Shown here in pieces: positions 16,826-24,616 of a stretch of DNA of 64,000 nt. The first letter of the stretch is position 1. Each line of letters begins with the position of its first letter. The stretch is taken from the NCBI RefSeq assembly GCF_036227565.1, contig NZ_CP109460.1:3038001-3102000 (forward strand). The letters run 5' to 3'. The translations under genes were made by a program, and so were the position numbers. Under the pieces are notes generated by a model that worked only from the letters and a program-made list of their open reading frames with translations, searched no databases and was not told the origin of the DNA. Source of the DNA: Streptomyces sp. NBC_01454 (GTDB lineage Bacteria > Actinomycetota > Actinomycetes > Streptomycetales > Streptomycetaceae).

Positions 16826-17448
16826 TGCCGACCATGCGGCGGGGGCGGCGCACGGCCGCCCTGGCGGCGCTCGCGCTCGCCGCCGCGGGCTGCGGGATCC
16901 GCGGCACGTCCGTGCCGGTCGACGCGGGCGGCGCGCCCTCCCGGGTGAGCTGCAAGGCGCCGGCGACCGCGCCGGCGCCGGGCCCGCCGGGCACCACCCA
17001 GGCCACCGTCTATCTGGTGTGCGGCTCGGCACTGGCGCAGGTGGAGCGGACGGTGACGCTGCCCAAGGGGGCGTCGGCCGCGGACCCGCGGCTGCCGACC
17101 GCCCGTGCGCTGCTGGGCGAGTTGCAGCGGCGGCCGTCGGCCGACGAGGAGCAGGCCGGGTTCAGCAGTGCGCTGCCCCCGCATCTGAAGGTGACGGGGC
17201 CGCGGGCCGGCGATCCGTCGGATGCGCTGCGGCTGAGCATCCGGCCGGACGATCTGCCGTCCTTCGCGCTGGCGCAGCTGGTGTGCACCTACGGCGCGAG
17301 CACCGCGCTGGGCCGTACCCACGCGGCGGTGCTGGCCGGTCCGGGCGACGAGACGGCGCACCGCTTCGACTGCTCGGCGGATGTGCTGGCCCATCCCGAC
17401 ATCGCGGAGAACGCCGGGTGGGGGGACCCGTTGTCGGACGTGGGGTGA
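16822..17448 (+). CDS. afsQ3: AfsQ operon lipoprotein
   Basis: This 208-residue protein has a lipoprotein signal (MRRGRRTAALAALALAAAGC; Cys about residue 24 as lipidation site) and a mature domain rich in small residues with several cysteines. It overlaps afsQ2 by four bases, so the membrane lipoprotein is made with the sensor. Its position matches afsQ3 of S. coelicolor. A role as accessory sensor or modulator of AfsQ2 is inferred from the context alone. Confidence 0.85.
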   Translation: MMPTMRRGRRTAALAALALAAAGCGIRGTSVPVDAGGAPSRVSCKAPATAPAPGPPGTTQATVYLVCGSALAQVERTVTLPKGASAADPRLPTARALLGELQRRPSADEEQAGFSSALPPHLKVTGPRAGDPSDALRLSIRPDDLPSFALAQLVCTYGASTALGRTHAAVLAGPGDETAHRFDCSADVLAHPDIAENAGWGDPLSDVG

Positions 17449-17514
17449 AGGGGCGGGCCAAGACGGGCGCAAGGGGGCGGAACCGCGGCCCCCGCTCGCG
17501 GCGTCCTGGCCTGT

Positions 17515-18069
17515 GTGCAGCGTCATGGCCCCGGCACCACCGCCGCCCCCCGTATGCGCGTCACCGGACTTCTTCTCCTCGTGGCGCATCTGTCGATCGT
17601 CAGCTGGCTGACGCTGCGTCCTCGTACGGTGCCGTGGGTACCGGCCGCGAATCTCGAGCCGCTGGCGACGATCCGTGCCGAGCTGGCGCTCCTCCCGTCG
17701 TGGGAGGCCGTGCAGCATCTGGGCGGCTCGGTGCTGCTGCTGGCGCCGCTGGGGGTGCTGCTGCCGCTCTCGGCCGGCCGGCTGAACGTTTCGCCGCTGG
17801 TGTCGTTCGCCCGGACCACGTTCGCCGGGGCGATGATCGCGCTGGCCATCGAACTGCTGCAGTCAGGGATCCCCGGACGGGTCCCGGACATCGACTCGGT
17901 GCTGCTGGGCACGCTCGGCGTGGCCCTGGTGCACCTGACCGTCGTTCCGGGGGCCCGGTACCGGCTCCGCCGCCGGGAGGAGCATCTCAGGGGGATGACC
18001 CCGACGATCCCCAGGGTCGAACTGGCTCCCCAGGCTGATGTTCTCTCCGGCAGCCGGACCTACCTTTGA
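17515..18069 (+). CDS. VanZ-family membrane protein
   Basis: This 184-residue protein has about four transmembrane helices: VTGLLLLVAHLSIVSWLTL, a segment after W-x-x-V-Q-H-L-G-G, TFAGAMIALAIELLQS, and SVLLGTLGVALVHLTVV. The loop IELLQSGIPGRVPDIDSVLLGTLG is the VanZ signature (E-x-x-Q ... R-x-x-D-x-x-D-x-x-x-N/G-x-x-G). VanZ proteins give low-level teicoplanin resistance in enterococci; the housekeeping role of Streptomyces relatives is unknown. The GTG at 17515 keeps a leader seen in relatives; ATG 17554 is possible. Confidence 0.82.
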   Translation: MQRHGPGTTAAPRMRVTGLLLLVAHLSIVSWLTLRPRTVPWVPAANLEPLATIRAELALLPSWEAVQHLGGSVLLLAPLGVLLPLSAGRLNVSPLVSFARTTFAGAMIALAIELLQSGIPGRVPDIDSVLLGTLGVALVHLTVVPGARYRLRRREEHLRGMTPTIPRVELAPQADVLSGSRTYL

Positions 18070-18114
18070 GACATCGGGGCAAACGTCCCACCACGTCATA
18101 AAGGAGTCGCCCTC

Positions 18115-18321
18115 ATGGCCACCGCACTGGTCCGTCCCCGCAACAACCGAATGATCGCCGGAGTGTGCGCGGGCCTGGCCCAGCGCTTCGGTACGACGCC
18201 GACGACGATGCGCGTGATCTTCGTGGTGTCGTGTCTGCTGCCCGGCCCGCAGTTCCTGGTCTACCTGGCGCTGTGGATCCTCCTGCCCACCGAGGGCCGG
18301 ACCGCCGCCACCTCCTGGTGA
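18115..18321 (+). CDS. PspC-domain small membrane protein
   Basis: This 68-residue protein has the PspC core: RNNRMIAGVCAGLAQRFG, then a helix pair TMRVIFVVSCLLPGPQFLVYLALWILLP with the P-x-G-turn. A strong AAAGGAG site precedes the ATG. PspC domains act in envelope-stress responses and some bind signalling partners, but single-domain actinobacterial forms are uncharacterised. Confidence 0.88.
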   Translation: MATALVRPRNNRMIAGVCAGLAQRFGTTPTTMRVIFVVSCLLPGPQFLVYLALWILLPTEGRTAATSW

Positions 18322-18391
18322 CCGGACCGGCAGCGTGGCCCGGGTCCGGCGGCCCGCGGGAGGCTCGGCCCGCCCGCCGGCCGCACGGCAA

Positions 18392-18429
18392 TGCCCCGGC
18401 CGTACGCACCAGGGCGTAGGACCGGGGCA
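18392..18429. terminator. hairpin terminator between convergent small genes
   Basis: Stem TGCCCCGG (18392-18399) with CCGGGGCA (18422-18429), extended inside by TACGC/GCGTA. It lies between the PspC gene and the convergent secreted-protein gene. Confidence 0.65.
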
Positions 18430-18471
18430 CAGCACCCGGCGCGTCCCTCACGGGACGGGCCGGCGGGAGGT

Positions 18472-18756
18472 TCAGCCGCCGAGGGGGAGGGTCTTGGTGA
18501 CGGCGCTGGTCGGCAGGCCGCCGAGCAGCTTGTTGCCCTGGGAGTTCATCTTGGTCTTGACGTCGTTGCCGGCCGCCTTGGTCTTGGTGAGACCGGAGAC
18601 GGTCTTGGCGGCGTCCTTCACCGGCAGGCTGTGCAGCACGCCGGTGGTGTCCCCGGCGGCGACCGCCGGGGCCGCGCTGGCGACACCCGCGGCGGTAACG
18701 GCGAAGGCGGCGCCGAGCGCGGCGACACCGAGAGTCTTGATGGTTCCCTGCTTCAT
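18472..18756 (-). CDS. small secreted protein
   Basis: This 94-residue protein has a Sec signal (MKQGTIKTLGVAALGAAFAV... cleaving after VASAAPA near residue 30). The mature ~64 residues are Lys/Thr/Gly-rich and end in LGGLPTSAVTKTLPLGG, similar to the tail of the secreted protein at 11895-12299. There are no cysteines. Streptomyces homologues sometimes carry the misleading label 'ATP-binding protein', but no nucleotide-binding motif is seen. It could be a cell-surface or spore-associated peptide; the function is unknown. Confidence 0.75.
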   Translation of the reverse strand: MKQGTIKTLGVAALGAAFAVTAAGVASAAPAVAAGDTTGVLHSLPVKDAAKTVSGLTKTKAAGNDVKTKMNSQGNKLLGGLPTSAVTKTLPLGG

Positions 18757-18843
18757 CGAATTACGTCCTCGTTGATGGGGGCTTGACCGGCCAATCAACC
18801 TAGTGATGCGCCAACCGGCGCCGCAAACAGCCACGGCGAATGG

Positions 18844-18875
18844 AAAAACGGCCGGTGGACAATCCACCGGCCGTT
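18844..18875 (-). terminator. rho-independent terminator of add
   Basis: Perfect 13-bp stem (AACGGCCGGTGGA 18847-18859, complement 18863-18875) with a 3-base loop. Read leftward it is followed by a run of U (from the AAAAA at 18844-18848), 23 bases after the add stop. Confidence 0.9.
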
Positions 18876-18897
18876 GCGCTAGCGCTCACGCTTTCCC

Positions 18898-20058
18898 TTA
18901 CGCAGGGTCAGAACTGCTGCTCACAGCGGTCGTTGTAGCTGCCGGGCGGAACAGCCATTCGGCCCGCAGTTCCGCGTAACCGGGCTTGATGACGTCATTG
19001 ATCATGGCCAGACGTTCATCGAAAGGAATGAACGCTGATTTCATCGCATTGACTGTAAACCACTGCATGTCATCGAGCGTGTATCGGAATGTCTTGACCA
19101 GGTGCTCGAATTCCTGGGACATGTTCGTCCCGCTCATGAGCCGGTTGTCGGTGTTGACCGTGAGCCGGAACTGCAGCCGGCGCAGCAGGCCGAGGGGGTG
19201 CTCCGCGTAGGAGGGGGCGGCGCCGGTCTGGAGGTTGGAGGTCGGGCACATCTCCAGCGGGATGCGCTTGTCCCGGACGTACGAGGCGAGCCGGCCGAGC
19301 TTGACCGAGCCGTCCTCGGCGACCTCGATGTCGTCGATGATCCGGACGCCGTGGCCGAGGCGGTCGGCGCCGCACCACTGCAGGGCCTGCCAGATGGACG
19401 GCAGGCCGAAGGCCTCACCGGCGTGGATGGTGAAGTGGTTGTTCTCCCGCTTGAGGTACTCGAAGGCGTCGAGGTGGCGGGTGGGCGGGTAGCCGGCCTC
19501 GGCGCCCGCGATGTCGAAGCCGACGACGCCGGTGTCGCGGTAGCGGTTGGCGAGTTCGGCGATCTCCAGGGCGCGGGCGGCGTGCCGCATGGCGGTCAGC
19601 AGGGCGCCGACGCGGATGCGGTGGCCGTTCTCCCGGGCACGCCGCTCGCCCTCACGGAAGCCCTCGTTGACCGCCTCGACGACCTCTTCGAGGCTCAGGC
19701 CCTGCTCGAGGTGCTGCTCGGGCGCGTAGCGGACCTCGGCGTAGACGACGCCGTCGGCGGCCAGGTCCTCGGCGCACTCGGCGGCCACCCGGGCCAGTGC
19801 GTCGCGGGTCTGCATGACGGCGCAGGTGTGCGCGAAGGTCTCCAGGTAGCGCTCCAGCGAGCCGGAGTCGGCGGCCTCACGGAACCAGACCCCGAGCTTT
19901 TCCGGGTCGGTTTCGGGCAGTCCCTCGTAGCCGTTCTCGCGGGCCAGCTCGACGACCGTGGCGGGGCGCAGGCCGCCGTCGAGGTGGTCGTGGAGCAGCA
20001 CCTTGGGGGCGCGGCGGATCTGTTCACTGGTCGGAAGAGTGGTGGTCTCGCTCGTCAT
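18898..20058 (-). CDS. add: adenosine deaminase
   Basis: It deaminates adenosine and deoxyadenosine to inosine forms, feeding purine nucleoside phosphorylase. The 386-residue TIM-barrel metallo-deaminase shows the zinc ligands LLHDHLDGG (HxH), TIHAGEAFG (His plus catalytic Glu), RLGHGVRI (catalytic His) and [11 protein letters not shown] (metal Asp); the usual MCPTSN motif is intact. The ATG at 20058 has no ribosome site, but a TAGAGT -10 box ends six bases before it, so the mRNA is probably leaderless. The nucleoside operator lies just upstream at 20075. Confidence 0.96.
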   Translation of the reverse strand: MTSETTTLPTSEQIRRAPKVLLHDHLDGGLRPATVVELARENGYEGLPETDPEKLGVWFREAADSGSLERYLETFAHTCAVMQTRDALARVAAECAEDLAADGVVYAEVRYAPEQHLEQGLSLEEVVEAVNEGFREGERRARENGHRIRVGALLTAMRHAARALEIAELANRYRDTGVVGFDIAGAEAGYPPTRHLDAFEYLKRENNHFTIHAGEAFGLPSIWQALQWCGADRLGHGVRIIDDIEVAEDGSVKLGRLASYVRDKRIPLEMCPTSNLQTGAAPSYAEHPLGLLRRLQFRLTVNTDNRLMSGTNMSQEFEHLVKTFRYTLDDMQWFTVNAMKSAFIPFDERLAMINDVIKPGYAELRAEWLFRPAATTTAVSSSSDPA

Positions 20059-20074
20059 TTCGGCACTCTAGCCC

Positions 20075-20086
20075 CTACGCGCGTAG
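20075..20086 (-). promoter_or_regulatory. nucleoside-regulon operator CTACGCGCGTAG upstream of add
   Basis: A perfect palindrome copy 16 bases before the add ATG. The -10-like TAGAGT (20070 down to 20065, coding strand) lies four bases after it. The flanking bases (AT before, GGG after on the coding strand) match those at the purine phosphorylase operator. Confidence 0.78.
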
Positions 20087-20161
20087 ATCTCATCGAACGA
20101 TACGTAACAGTGACCCGTCCATAGGGTGGCGGGCACCTCTTGGTCTGCCATCGTTCTGGTC

Positions 20162-20968
20162 ATGGCTCAGCAAGCACTGCCGGTGCGCGAAGCCCGGCTG
20201 GGAAAACCGCTGGGAACGAGTGGCGGGCACGGGGCGCGCGAGGTGCTCCCGTGGAGGGGTGGTGGCCGCCGGGAGGTGAGCGGGGTCGCGCTGCTGCTGC
20301 CCGGGGGCGGGCCGACGGGGGTGCGGCGGCCGTCCCCGGTGACGGCGCTGGCGATGCGCCCGCTGGCGGTCCGGCTGGCGCGGGCGGGGCGGCCCGAGGG
20401 CCTGACCGCCCATGTCGTGCGCTACCGCCACAGCGGCTGGAACGGGAGCGCGGCGCATCCGGCGGGCGATGCGGCCTGGGCCCTGGAGGAGGTCGTCCGC
20501 CGCTACGGCGATGTCCCGGTGTGCCTGGTGGGGACGGGGATGGGTGCCCGCGCCGCGCTGCACGCCGCCGGCCATCCGGCCGTGCACTCCGTGCTGGCGC
20601 TGGCGCCCTGGCTGCCCGATCCGCAGCGGGAGCGGGCACAGCCCGATCCGGTCAAACAGCTCATCGGCCGGCAGGTCCTGCTGGTGCACGGCACCAACGA
20701 CGAGCGCACCGACCCCGATCTGTCCTACCGCTACGCCGAGCGCGCCAAGAAGGTCAACCGCGACACCTGCCGCTTCGAGGTGCACTCCGACGGCCACTCG
20801 CTGCACCAGCACCGCGGCGAAGTCCATTCCCTGGCGGCCGACTTCATGCTGGGCTCGCTGTTCGCGCGGGACTTCGCCCGGCCGGTCAGGGACGCCCTGG
20901 CCGCGCCGCCGCCGCTGGGGCTGCGGATGCCGCTGGCGGCGGGCTTCGGCGCGTCGCTGCGGCACTGA
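20162..20968 (+). CDS. alpha/beta hydrolase-fold protein lacking the nucleophile serine
   Basis: This 268-residue protein follows the alpha/beta hydrolase plan: GVALLLPGGG strand and oxyanion loop, VCLVGTGMGARAALHAAG nucleophile elbow, VLALAPWLPD, VLLVHGTNDERTDPD (acid position) and SDGHSLHQH (histidine position). In the elbow the usual GxSxG reads GTGMG, so the catalytic serine is replaced by Gly. The acid and His regions look intact. The protein may be a non-hydrolytic binder or use other chemistry. It is divergent from add. Confidence 0.75.
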   Translation: MAQQALPVREARLGKPLGTSGGHGAREVLPWRGGGRREVSGVALLLPGGGPTGVRRPSPVTALAMRPLAVRLARAGRPEGLTAHVVRYRHSGWNGSAAHPAGDAAWALEEVVRRYGDVPVCLVGTGMGARAALHAAGHPAVHSVLALAPWLPDPQRERAQPDPVKQLIGRQVLLVHGTNDERTDPDLSYRYAERAKKVNRDTCRFEVHSDGHSLHQHRGEVHSLAADFMLGSLFARDFARPVRDALAAPPPLGLRMPLAAGFGASLRH

Positions 20969-21003
20969 AGCACTGAAGCACTCCCCCGCGCGGGCAACTC
21001 CCG

Positions 21004-22017
21004 TCACCTGAGCAGCAGTTTCCCCCGCCGGCTCAGCAGGAACTTCTTGAACGCGGCCACCGGCGGGGTGTCCGGGTGCCCCTCCAGCCAGGCGACGCCG
21101 ATCTCGCGGACCGCCCGCGGCGCGGTGACGGTCAGCTCGGCCACCCCGGGCCGCGGCACGGCGGGCGGCGGCAGCAGCGCCACCCCCAGCCCGGCCGCGA
21201 CCAGTCCGCGCAGCGTCTCGGCCTCCTCCCCCTCGAAGGCGACGCGGGGGGTGAAGCCCGCCTCGGCGCACAGCGCGTCGGTGATCCGGCGCAGCCCGAA
21301 GCCGGGTTCGAGGCAGACGAACAGCTCCCCGGCCGCCTCCGCGAGCCGGATCCGCTTGCGGGCGGCCAGCGGGTGATCGTCCGGGACGACCAGGCGCAGC
21401 TTCTGCTCGTCCAGCCGTCGGGCGATGAGATCCGGGTAGTCGGGGACCGGCGAGGTCAGGCACAGGTCGAGGTCGCCGGCGCGCAGCCGCTCGATCATCG
21501 CCTCGCCGTAGGTCTGGACGAGCTGGAAGCGCACCCGCGGGTGATCGGTGCGGAAGCTGCGGATCAGGCCGGGCACCGTCTCGGAGCCGAGGGTGTGCAG
21601 AAAGCCGAACGCCACCTTCCCGGCCGCGGGGTCGACGTCGGCCCGTACGGATTCGGTCGCCCGCTCCAGGTCCGTCAGCGCGCGTTCGGTGGAGGCGAGG
21701 AAGGCGCGGCCCGCCGGGGTGAGGGAGAGGGTGCGGCCGTGCCGGGCGAAGAGGGCGACACCGAGGTCGTCCTCCAGGCGGACCAGGGCGCGGCTGAGTG
21801 TCGGCTGCGGGATGCCGAGTTCCAGGGCGGCGCGGGTGACGTGTTCGTGCCGGGCGACGGCGGTGAACTGGGCGAGGCGCGGGGCGAGGACGGCCGCCCA
21901 GGAGCCGGCGGCGAGCTCGACGGGCTCCGCCTCCCCGCCGCCGCGAGCTGTCTTTGTGGTGTCTTTTTTGTTGCGGCCTCGCAACAGAACCTCGTCTGAC
22001 CTGGGATCATGTGCCAC
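21004..22017 (-). CDS. LysR-family transcriptional regulator
   Basis: This regulator of about 337 residues has the N-terminal winged helix-turn-helix LAPRLAQFTAVARHEHVTRAA...PQPTLSRALVRLEDDLGVALFARHGRTLSLTPAG, then a two-lobe periplasmic-binding-like effector domain (VAFGFLHTLGSETVPGLI ... LPLELxxG-like LEPGFGLRRITD ... VAAGLGVALLP). It is divergent from the MFS exporter at 22080, which it most likely controls. The start is uncertain: GTG 22017 leaves a 62-bp intergenic promoter; in-frame ATGs at 22044, 22053 and 22062 would extend into it. Confidence 0.88.
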   Translation of the reverse strand: MAHDPRSDEVLLRGRNKKDTTKTARGGGEAEPVELAAGSWAAVLAPRLAQFTAVARHEHVTRAALELGIPQPTLSRALVRLEDDLGVALFARHGRTLSLTPAGRAFLASTERALTDLERATESVRADVDPAAGKVAFGFLHTLGSETVPGLIRSFRTDHPRVRFQLVQTYGEAMIERLRAGDLDLCLTSPVPDYPDLIARRLDEQKLRLVVPDDHPLAARKRIRLAEAAGELFVCLEPGFGLRRITDALCAEAGFTPRVAFEGEEAETLRGLVAAGLGVALLPPPAVPRPGVAELTVTAPRAVREIGVAWLEGHPDTPPVAAFKKFLLSRRGKLLLR

Positions 22018-22079
22018 AGCATGGATTATGCCGTTTCCATGCATTGGACGCATGAAACACACGGGCCTACTTTCGAACC

Positions 22080-23402
22080 ATGCCTCCCGCTGATACCGGG
22101 GCGTCCGTCACCGACCGTGCGGCCGCCTCTCCCTTGTCGTCCACCGGATCCTCTTCTTCCTCCTCCGCCGCGTCCGACCCCGAGTCGGCGAAGCTGCGGC
22201 CGGGCGGCCCCGGCTACCGCCGGATGAGCTTCGCCCTCTTCGCCGCCGGAGTGGCCACCTTCGCGCTGCTCTACTCCACCCAGGCGCTGCTGCCCGCGAT
22301 CTCCGCCGGCCTGCGGGTGAGCCCCGACCAGGCCAGCTGGACCGTGTCCGCGGCCACCTTCGGCCTGGCGCTCGGCGTGATCCCGCTGAGCGCGGTCTCC
22401 GAGCGTTTCGGCCGGCGCACGCTGATGACGCTCTCCCTCTCGGTGGCCACGCTGATCGCGATGCTGGTGCCGTTCGCCCCGTCGCTCGGCGTCCTGATCG
22501 CGCTGCGCGGCATCCAGGGCGTGGCGCTGGCCGGGCTGCCGGCCTCGGCGATGGCGTTCCTGTCCGAGGAGGTACGGGCCAAGGCCCTGATGGCGGCCAT
22601 CGGTCTGTTCGTGGCGGGCAACAGCATCGGCGGGATGTCCGGCCGGATCCTGACCGGCTGGGTCGCCCAGGCCTGGGGCTGGCGAGCCGCGCTCGGCGCG
22701 GTGGGCGTGCTGGCCGTGGTCTGCACGGTGACCTTCCGGCTGCTGGTCCCCAAGGCCCGGCATTTCACGTCCCGTTCGGTGGGCCCGCGGGCGCTGGCCC
22801 GCACCCTCGGCGGCCACCTCGCCGACCCGCTGCTGCGCCGCCTCTACGCCATCGGCGGGCTGTTCATGACGGTCTTCGGCGCGGTCTACACGGTCATCGG
22901 CTACCGCCTGGTCTCCGAGCCGTTCAACCTCCCCCAGGGCATCGTCGGTTCGATCTTCGTGGTCTACCTGGTCGGTACGGTCTCCTCGGCCGCGGCCGGC
23001 CAACTGGTCGCCCGCACGGGCCGCCGCGGCGCCCTCTACCTGGCCGTCGGCACCACCACCACGGGCCTGCTGCTCTCGCTGTCCGACTCCGTGTACGCGG
23101 TGCTGGCGGGCCTCATCCTGATCACCGCGGGCTTCTTCGCGGGCCACGCGGTCGCCTCGTCCGCGGTCAGCCGCACCGCCAAGACGGCCCGCGCCCAGGC
23201 CTCGGCCCTCTACCAGTGCGCGTACTACGCCGGCAGCAGCCTGGGCGGCGCCCTCGGCGCCGCCGCCTTCCACGCCGTCGGCTGGGACGGCACCGTCCTC
23301 CTCGGCCTCGCCGCGATGGTCGGCGCCGCCTCCATCACCCTCTACGCCACCCGCCGCGCCGTGGCCGAACGGCGGCTGCTGCACCTGGAGCAGGCGGCGT
23401 AA
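22080..23402 (+). CDS. MFS transporter (YnfM/CynX-like drug exporter)
   Basis: This 440-residue protein has an unstructured Ser-rich N-terminus and twelve predicted helices starting at MSFALFAAGVATFALLYSTQ. The MFS loop 2-3 motif appears as SERFGRRTLM, and helix 4 has IALRGIQGVALAGLPASAMAF, as in the YnfM/arabinose-efflux branch. Substrates are unknown. It is divergently paired with a LysR regulator. Sixty bases of its 3' part (23259-23320) are duplicated at 28393-28452, beyond the radical SAM cassette. Confidence 0.87.
   Translation: MPPADTGASVTDRAAASPLSSTGSSSSSSAASDPESAKLRPGGPGYRRMSFALFAAGVATFALLYSTQALLPAISAGLRVSPDQASWTVSAATFGLALGVIPLSAVSERFGRRTLMTLSLSVATLIAMLVPFAPSLGVLIALRGIQGVALAGLPASAMAFLSEEVRAKALMAAIGLFVAGNSIGGMSGRILTGWVAQAWGWRAALGAVGVLAVVCTVTFRLLVPKARHFTSRSVGPRALARTLGGHLADPLLRRLYAIGGLFMTVFGAVYTVIGYRLVSEPFNLPQGIVGSIFVVYLVGTVSSAAAGQLVARTGRRGALYLAVGTTTTGLLLSLSDSVYAVLAGLILITAGFFAGHAVASSAVSRTAKTARAQASALYQCAYYAGSSLGGALGAAAFHAVGWDGTVLLGLAAMVGAASITLYATRRAVAERRLLHLEQAA
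23259..23320 (+). repeat. left copy of 60-bp direct repeat (inside the MFS gene)
   Basis: This segment of the MFS coding sequence, starting GCCGCCGCCTTCCACGCCGT, recurs at 28393-28452 with a 2-base deletion and a single substitution. The two copies bracket the 5-kb radical SAM cassette. Confidence 0.85.
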
Positions 23403-23413
23403 CCCCCTCAGCG

Positions 23414-23460
23414 CGAAGGGCCCGCTCCGCCACCTGTCCTGGTGGGGTGGGCCCTTCGTC
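23414..23460 (+). terminator. terminator after the MFS gene
   Basis: Stem CGAAGGGCCC (23415-23424) with GGGCCCTTCG (23450-23459) and an inner CCACC/GGTGG pairing, 12 bases after the MFS stop. Confidence 0.85.
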
Positions 23461-23568
23461 GTGCGTTGTGGCCCCGCGTAACCAGCCGCCGCCCTGGCCA
23501 CACGCTCCCCGTCCTGCACGGCATTACCCACCCGCTCATTCGAGTAGCACGACGCCCCGGATCCGGGT

Positions 23569-24390
23569 TCAAACGGTCTTCCGGTGCTGGTGCCAGGTGG
23601 TCGCGGCGGCTGCCAGGCGCAGGGTCCACGGGTCGGGGTCGGCGGTGCTGATCTCGTGCCAGACATTGCGGTTGGCGGCGGCGAAGGCGGTGATGCCCTC
23701 GGCCGGTGCGGTGTGCCACGTGGGAATCTCTGCGGCCCAGTGTTCCGCCGAGGCGGGGGTGTGGCCGGAGGCGACGAGCCAGATGACCCAGTAGGCGGCG
23801 TCGAGCCAGGCGGCTCCCCGGGTGGCCCAGGCCCAGTCGACGAGGCGGGCCCGATCTCCTTGCGGGGCACGGCCGTTGACGAGCACGTTGGTGTCGTTCA
23901 GATCCGTGTGCAGGAGGTGGTCCCCCGCGAAGAGGCGGAGGTCGTGGGGGTGGGCTGCGTAGCGCTCAAGGCGCTGTTCGGAGTGCCGCAGTGCGATGTC
24001 CGGGCAGCGGGTTGCGGCGAGACGGCGCAGGAGGGCGGCGACTTCCGGCAGGTCGGGGGAGCCGGGCGTGTAGTCGGCGTGATGGCCGTCCAGGGCCTCG
24101 AAGCCGAGCAGGTCCCATCCGGCGGCCTCGACGCGCCAGTGGAGCGCGGGAGCGACGCCGGTGAGGAAGGGGGCGATGGCTGCCTCGCGGCGCTGGGTCC
24201 AGGCGCGGGGGTGGTCGGTGCGCAGGCCCTTGATGTGCCAGGTCCCGGTGGCGGAGGTGACGCGGGCAGCGATCTCGCTGTTGAACCCCTCGGTGGCCTC
24301 CACGACCTCCCGTAGCGGGCCGGTGTGCTGGTCGACGGCCGCGCGCGCGGCGGCGGGCAGCCGGTCGAGGTTGATGCGGGTGGTCGCCAT
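23569..24390 (-). CDS. aminoglycoside phosphotransferase/choline kinase-like protein of the radical SAM cassette
   Basis: This 273-residue protein has the kinase-like APH catalytic loop HLLHTDLNDTNVLVNG (HxDxxxxN) and the metal-binding aspartate in ARLVDWAWATRGAAWLD. The N-terminal lobe lacks an obvious strong nucleotide loop but has WHIKGLR with the expected Lys. APH-fold kinases phosphorylate hydroxyls of small molecules. Here it is last in the leftward unit with the peptide gene, so it may modify the peptide product or confer self-protection; this is inference. A stable hairpin separates it from the peptide gene. Confidence 0.75.
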   Translation of the reverse strand: MATTRINLDRLPAAARAAVDQHTGPLREVVEATEGFNSEIAARVTSATGTWHIKGLRTDHPRAWTQRREAAIAPFLTGVAPALHWRVEAAGWDLLGFEALDGHHADYTPGSPDLPEVAALLRRLAATRCPDIALRHSEQRLERYAAHPHDLRLFAGDHLLHTDLNDTNVLVNGRAPQGDRARLVDWAWATRGAAWLDAAYWVIWLVASGHTPASAEHWAAEIPTWHTAPAEGITAFAAANRNVWHEISTADPDPWTLRLAAAATTWHQHRKTV

Positions 24391-24419
24391 GGGATCTCAC
24401 TCTTCCACGGGGCGGTGGT

Positions 24420-24458
24420 GCGGGGGCTTCGGAGGGAAGAACACCAGGAAGCCCCCGC
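24420..24458 (-). terminator. intercistronic hairpin between peptide gene and kinase-like gene
   Basis: A perfect 11-bp stem (GCGGGGGCTTC 24420-24430 with its complement 24448-24458) and 17-base loop lie 20 bases after the peptide stop. There is no U-tract, so partial termination or 3'-end protection, raising peptide mRNA over the kinase-like gene, is more likely than full termination. Confidence 0.55.
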
Positions 24459-24478
24459 GGTTCTCTACGGGCGGATGC

Positions 24479-24616
24479 CTACCGGTAGGGGTTGTCCTCG
24501 TTGCAGCCGGGGACGGCGCCTTCGGTCAGGGCTTCCAGGTCCTCCAGAAGGACGATTCCCCCGGGCTCTTCCCGGACCGGCGGGCGGGGGCTGATCTCCA
24601 CCGTGACAGTGGTCAT
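24479..24616 (-). CDS. 45-residue putative RiPP precursor peptide
   Basis: This short gene begins inside the stop of the radical SAM gene (ATGA) and has an AGAGGAAG ribosome site. The product starts MTTVTVEISPRPPV, carries a leader-like acidic amphipathic helix (LLEDLEALTEGA), and ends in PGCNEDNPYR. A conserved-looking leader with one Cys and acidic, amide and aromatic residues at the extreme C-terminus is typical of ribosomally made, radical-SAM-modified peptides. There is no signal peptide and no protease gene beside it. No named precursor family is recognised, so the type of crosslink cannot be stated. Confidence 0.72.
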   Translation of the reverse strand: MTTVTVEISPRPPVREEPGGIVLLEDLEALTEGAVPGCNEDNPYR

